Position numbers and translations under genes: made by a program
Shown here: positions 4,858-7,778 of the stretch, in pieces
Numbering within the stretch: position 1 is the first letter of the stretch
Layout: each line of letters opens with the position of its first letter
Source of the DNA: Alphaproteobacteria bacterium
GTDB lineage: Bacteria > Pseudomonadota > Alphaproteobacteria > UBA2136 > UBA6156
NCBI GenBank assembly: GCA_020249005.1
Contig: JADCGN010000072.1
Location: 1-7,778 of the forward strand
Reading direction: 5' to 3'
DNA length: 7,778 nucleotides
Notes under the pieces: model-generated
What the model was told of the DNA's origin: nothing
What the model saw: only the letters and a program-made list of their open reading frames with translations
Databases searched by the model: none

Positions 4858-6204
4858 ATGGCCCGTAAATCTTCCGAACCCCCCAGCAACGGCGGCACGC
4901 TGTACTGCAGCTTTTGTGGCAAAAGCCAGCACGAGGTGAAGAAGCTGATCGCCGGGCCCACCGTGTTCATTTGCGATGAGTGCGTGCGGCTGTGCATGGA
5001 TATCATCCGCGAAGAAGAAGGTGTGGGCAACTTCACCAGCCCGAGCGGCAAGGTGCTGAACCGCGACGACGGCAAGCTGCCCACCCCGGCGGAAATTCGG
5101 GCGATTTTGGATGATTACGTGATCGGCCAAGACCGCGCCAAAAAGATCCTTTCGGTGGCCGTTTACAACCACTACAAACGGCTGGAGCACGCGGGCGCCG
5201 AGAAGAAGGACGCGGTGGAGCTTACCAAGAGCAACATCCTGCTGGTCGGCCCCACCGGCAGCGGCAAAACCCTGCTGGCGCAAACGCTGGCGCGGATTTT
5301 GGATGTCCCCTTTACCATGGCCGATGCCACCACCCTCACCGAAGCCGGCTACGTGGGCGAGGACGTGGAAAACATCATCCTCAAGCTCTTGCAGAATTGC
5401 GACTATAACGTAGAGCGCGCGCAACGCGGCATTGTCTACATCGATGAAATTGATAAAATTTCTCGGAAGGGCGACAACCCCTCCATCACCCGCGACGTCA
5501 GCGGCGAAGGCGTGCAGCAAGCGCTGCTGAAGCTGATTGAAGGCACCGTGGCCGCCGTGCCGCCCCAAGGGGGCCGTAAGCACCCGCAGCAGGAATTCCT
5601 GCAGGTGGATACCTCCAACATTCTGTTCATCTGCGGCGGCGCTTTTGCCGGGATGGACAAGGTCATCGCCCAACGCCTGAAGAAGCGCAGCATGGGTTTC
5701 AACGCCGAAGTGGCGGGTGAAGAAAAGCGCGGGGTGGGCGAACTATTCCAACACGCCGAGCCCGAAGATTTGGTGAAGTTTGGCCTGATCCCCGAATTCG
5801 TCGGCCGCCTGCCGGTGCTGGCGATGTTGAACGACCTCGATGAGGCCGCGCTGATGCAAATCCTCACCGAGCCCAAAAACGCCCTGGTGAAGCAATACCA
5901 GCAATTGTTTGCGATGGAGCAAGTGCGCCTGACCTTCGCCCGCGAAGCGCTGCAGGAAGTGGCCAAGCTGGCCATTGCCCGCAAGACCGGCGCCCGCGGC
6001 CTGCGCGCGATTCTGGAAAACGTGCTGCTCGATACGATGTATGACCTGCCCAGCCAACCGAACCTGGAAGAGGTGGTGATCAACGCCGCCACCATCAGCG
6101 GCGGCCAAGAACCCCTCAAAATCTACACCGACACCCCCCGCGAAGCGCGCCAGCCCACCCCCGAACCGGCCGCCCTCGGCAAAAAGGGCAAACGGGCGGG
6201 GTAG
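4858..6204 (+). CDS. clpX: ATP-dependent Clp protease ATP-binding subunit ClpX
   Basis: A 448-residue hexameric AAA+ unfoldase that selects substrates and feeds them to ClpP. The N-terminal C4 zinc-binding domain uses C17, C20, C39 and C42. The AAA+ module has Walker A GPTGSGKT (131-138), the pore loop GYVG (164-167), Walker B IDEID (195-199), the RKH loop (240-242), the arginine finger in EFVGRLP (R317), and sensor 2 in GARGLR (378-383). The ClpP-docking loop reads MGF (279-281), where E. coli has IGF. The C-terminus is extended by a short basic segment ending KKGKRAG. The ATG at 4858 gives the expected family N-terminus; the only nearby purine motif is AGGG, 13 bases upstream, so the ribosome binding site is weak. 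It lies 86 bases after lon on the same strand. clpP, normally immediately before clpX, is absent from the window and must be elsewhere if present. Confidence 0.97.
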   Translation: MARKSSEPPSNGGTLYCSFCGKSQHEVKKLIAGPTVFICDECVRLCMDIIREEEGVGNFTSPSGKVLNRDDGKLPTPAEIRAILDDYVIGQDRAKKILSVAVYNHYKRLEHAGAEKKDAVELTKSNILLVGPTGSGKTLLAQTLARILDVPFTMADATTLTEAGYVGEDVENIILKLLQNCDYNVERAQRGIVYIDEIDKISRKGDNPSITRDVSGEGVQQALLKLIEGTVAAVPPQGGRKHPQQEFLQVDTSNILFICGGAFAGMDKVIAQRLKKRSMGFNAEVAGEEKRGVGELFQHAEPEDLVKFGLIPEFVGRLPVLAMLNDLDEAALMQILTEPKNALVKQYQQLFAMEQVRLTFAREALQEVAKLAIARKTGARGLRAILENVLLDTMYDLPSQPNLEEVVINAATISGGQEPLKIYTDTPREARQPTPEPAALGKKGKRAG

Positions 6205-6235
6205 TAATTGAACTTCGCGACCTGTTACGTAGCCT

Positions 6236-7778
6236 TTATGGAAGTGTGATCGTAAAGGTTTGACATACGTTCGCGTGGCAACGCTGCAGCGTGACGGGTT
6301 TGTCTACTGCGTCCAGCGTCAAAAACCCATCGGCCTGTCCCGAATTGGTGTCCCCGCCAAACTTAGTGCTACCATTTTGCAGGCGATAACCAAACCCAAC
6401 ATAGTATTGAAGTGCCTTTCCTCTAAAACCGCTGCCTTGGGGTTCTTCTACACGTAAAACAAGATTTTGATTTGCTGGCAAATAGTCTGGAAGAACTTTA
6501 GCCAAACGGCGCATTTGAATGGCTTCTGCGTTAGCTTTACCAATAAAATGATAAGGAATAGCGAGCGGAACGAAAAGTAATCCCAACGCGATATAGCCTG
6601 CCCGATGGCTTTTCTCAAACTTTTGAACCAAGCCGACTTCTTTTGCTGCTAATAAGCAAGCAAGCCACAACATCCAGTTAACATGCTGCATGTAACGACT
6701 AAAAGAAGCCAACCTTGTAGCCTCATATTCACTAAAGCTGCCAATGTATGTAACCATCAGGAACACAAGATACCCCCACCCAACAAGGCTTGCCAAAAGA
6801 AAGGAGAGTTTTAGGTTAGCCAGTTTTGGCTTACGCCATGCAACTACAGTTAAGCCAGTTACGACTAGCAGAGGTAAAACCACAAACGGTTTTTGAACAG
6901 TTACCTTCCCGAGTGAAACCAACATATCAGGCCACAGGTGCCATTGCCATTGCACCCAAGGGAGAAAGCTAAACTCACCCCCGCCGATATTGGTGGCTAT
7001 GTAATAACGCCACGCCAACCATATTAGGATGAGCGGAAGCATAAGCAAGATTGAAAAAAGAGCAACGCGGTGTGGCGAGTGGCGATATTGGTAGGTTTGC
7101 CAAGCAATAAATGGGAGCACCAACATCACAGCAAGCACAAGCCCCACCTGTTTCAAGGTCGTTACAAGCGCCAAGGTTAATCCAATCGCAAGTGTTGCCT
7201 GCCAATGTGGTAGTTCCTTCTTTTTAAGGAGTAAATAAATCAAAACCCATGCCACCGCCAACGACCAACCTAAGGCAGCATCCTGATAAGCAGAAGCCAC
7301 AAGTTTACCTTGGAAGACAGGGCACAACAGAGTTACCGCCAATAGGCTAGCAGCCATGACTTTCCACGAAGGTGATTTATCGGGCTTGGTCAAGAGTTGT
7401 GCGGTAAACCCAGCCAAAGAGACTAAAAGCGCCCCATTGACTATGGCTATTGCAAGCTCGTTGTAGTAGCCTAGTAAACGATTAACCGCCAAGCCCAGCA
7501 GCGTTAGAGCATAAGGATAAGAGGGAAAATCGGAAAAACTGGCAGGCAACCCAACACGTGGCAGGCTATCAAATGTGGTGACAAACACCAAAGACGGCAA
7601 ACGATGGGCAAAATCATCCCACATAAAAACTTGATTATGTGACCAAACCCATAACAACGGCAAAGCCAACATCAGAAGTTTACCGGTGGTTTGCCATTCT
7701 TCCCGCGTAGGGTTTTGACGGGCATATCCCAGCATAGCCAACCCACCCATAGCGACCAACAAAGGAGTAAGCAGGCCC
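6236..7778 (-). CDS. GT-C-type multi-pass membrane glycosyltransferase-like protein (5' end outside window)
   Basis: The frame is open from the right edge to a TAA at 6238-6236, about 513 codons; numbering here counts the TTG codon at 7762 as 1. It has roughly ten or more hydrophobic segments. An early loop carries WDDF (48-51), then SYPYALTLLG (81-90), where related GT-C proteins have a YPPG-like motif. A Lys sits within a membrane segment (TTLKQVGL, 201-208) and SRYMQHV at 355-361. These resemble integral membrane sugar transferases that use polyprenyl-phosphate sugars and an acidic pair in the first outer loop. Donor and acceptor cannot be told. About 100 C-terminal residues look soluble, with C495 and C500 able to form a disulphide if periplasmic. 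TTG at 7762 is unlikely to be the start, because the upstream codons are also open and hydrophobic. Sampled rows are 42-47% GC against about 65% in clpX. It converges on clpX with 31 bases between stops. It could instead be an unassigned polymer ligase or flippase-like protein. Confidence 0.6.
   Translation of the reverse strand, partial: GLLTPLLVAMGGLAMLGYARQNPTREEWQTTGKLLMLALPLLWVWSHNQVFMWDDFAHRLPSLVFVTTFDSLPRVGLPASFSDFPSYPYALTLLGLAVNRLLGYYNELAIAIVNGALLVSLAGFTAQLLTKPDKSPSWKVMAASLLAVTLLCPVFQGKLVASAYQDAALGWSLAVAWVLIYLLLKKKELPHWQATLAIGLTLALVTTLKQVGLVLAVMLVLPFIAWQTYQYRHSPHRVALFSILLMLPLILIWLAWRYYIATNIGGGEFSFLPWVQWQWHLWPDMLVSLGKVTVQKPFVVLPLLVVTGLTVVAWRKPKLANLKLSFLLASLVGWGYLVFLMVTYIGSFSEYEATRLASFSRYMQHVNWMLWLACLLAAKEVGLVQKFEKSHRAGYIALGLLFVPLAIPYHFIGKANAEAIQMRRLAKVLPDYLPANQNLVLRVEEPQGSGFRGKALQYYVGFGYRLQNGSTKFGGDTNSGQADGFLTLDAVDKPVTLQRCHANVCQTFTITLP

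Noticed and set aside
4831..5673. A 280-codon open frame antisense to clpX
   Set aside because: Shadow frame of a clear clpX gene.
6231..6260. Weak hairpin CCTTTA/TAAAGG between clpX and the membrane gene
   Set aside because: Six base pairs with a 14-base loop, overlapping the membrane gene's coding end and lacking a real T-run; not a convincing terminator.

Overview
The window is dense chromosomal sequence, most likely from an alphaproteobacterium (inference). The Lon and ClpX proteins read like alphaproteobacterial ones, and a MidA-type methyltransferase tail followed by pgeF is a pairing I recall from that class. Sampled rows of the core genes are about 65% GC. No phage, transposon, CRISPR array, tRNA or rRNA is visible.

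Layout: bases 1-63 hold the last codons of a probable MidA-family methyltransferase. It overlaps pgeF (39-806, +), a peptidoglycan-editing multicopper-oxidase-fold enzyme. Tail to tail with pgeF, and overlapping it by 35 bases, is an M50B-like membrane metallopeptidase (772-1440, -). Upstream of that on the minus strand, past a strong intrinsic terminator, is the nucleoid protein HU (1515-1787, -). A 446-base divergent control region (1788-2233) separates HU from lon (2234-4771, +), which is followed by clpX (4858-6204, +). From 6236 to the right edge runs the 3' part of a large membrane protein of GT-C glycosyltransferase type on the minus strand, in clearly lower-GC DNA (42-47% in sampled rows).

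How the genes work together: lon and clpX encode the ATP-dependent protease Lon and the unfoldase of ClpXP, the core of cytoplasmic protein quality control. HU organises the chromosome and is a Lon substrate in E. coli. The usual proteobacterial order is clpP-clpX-lon-hup on one strand. Here lon precedes clpX, hup is divergent, and no clpP is present, so the locus is rearranged.

The most interesting signals are regulatory. Just upstream of lon is a near-perfect CIRCE element (HrcA operator; right arm 9/9, left arm 7/9, exact 9-base spacer), placed so that its left arm doubles as a -35 hexamer. Between lon and clpX is a GGGCGGGCGGGCGGG run, a canonical G-quadruplex motif, which can instead form a perfect 10-bp hairpin with a downstream C-rich arm whose loop holds a TTGACA hexamer. 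I see no wholly new multi-gene system. The candidate novelty is this HrcA-type and G-quadruplex/hairpin wiring of a rearranged Lon-ClpX locus.
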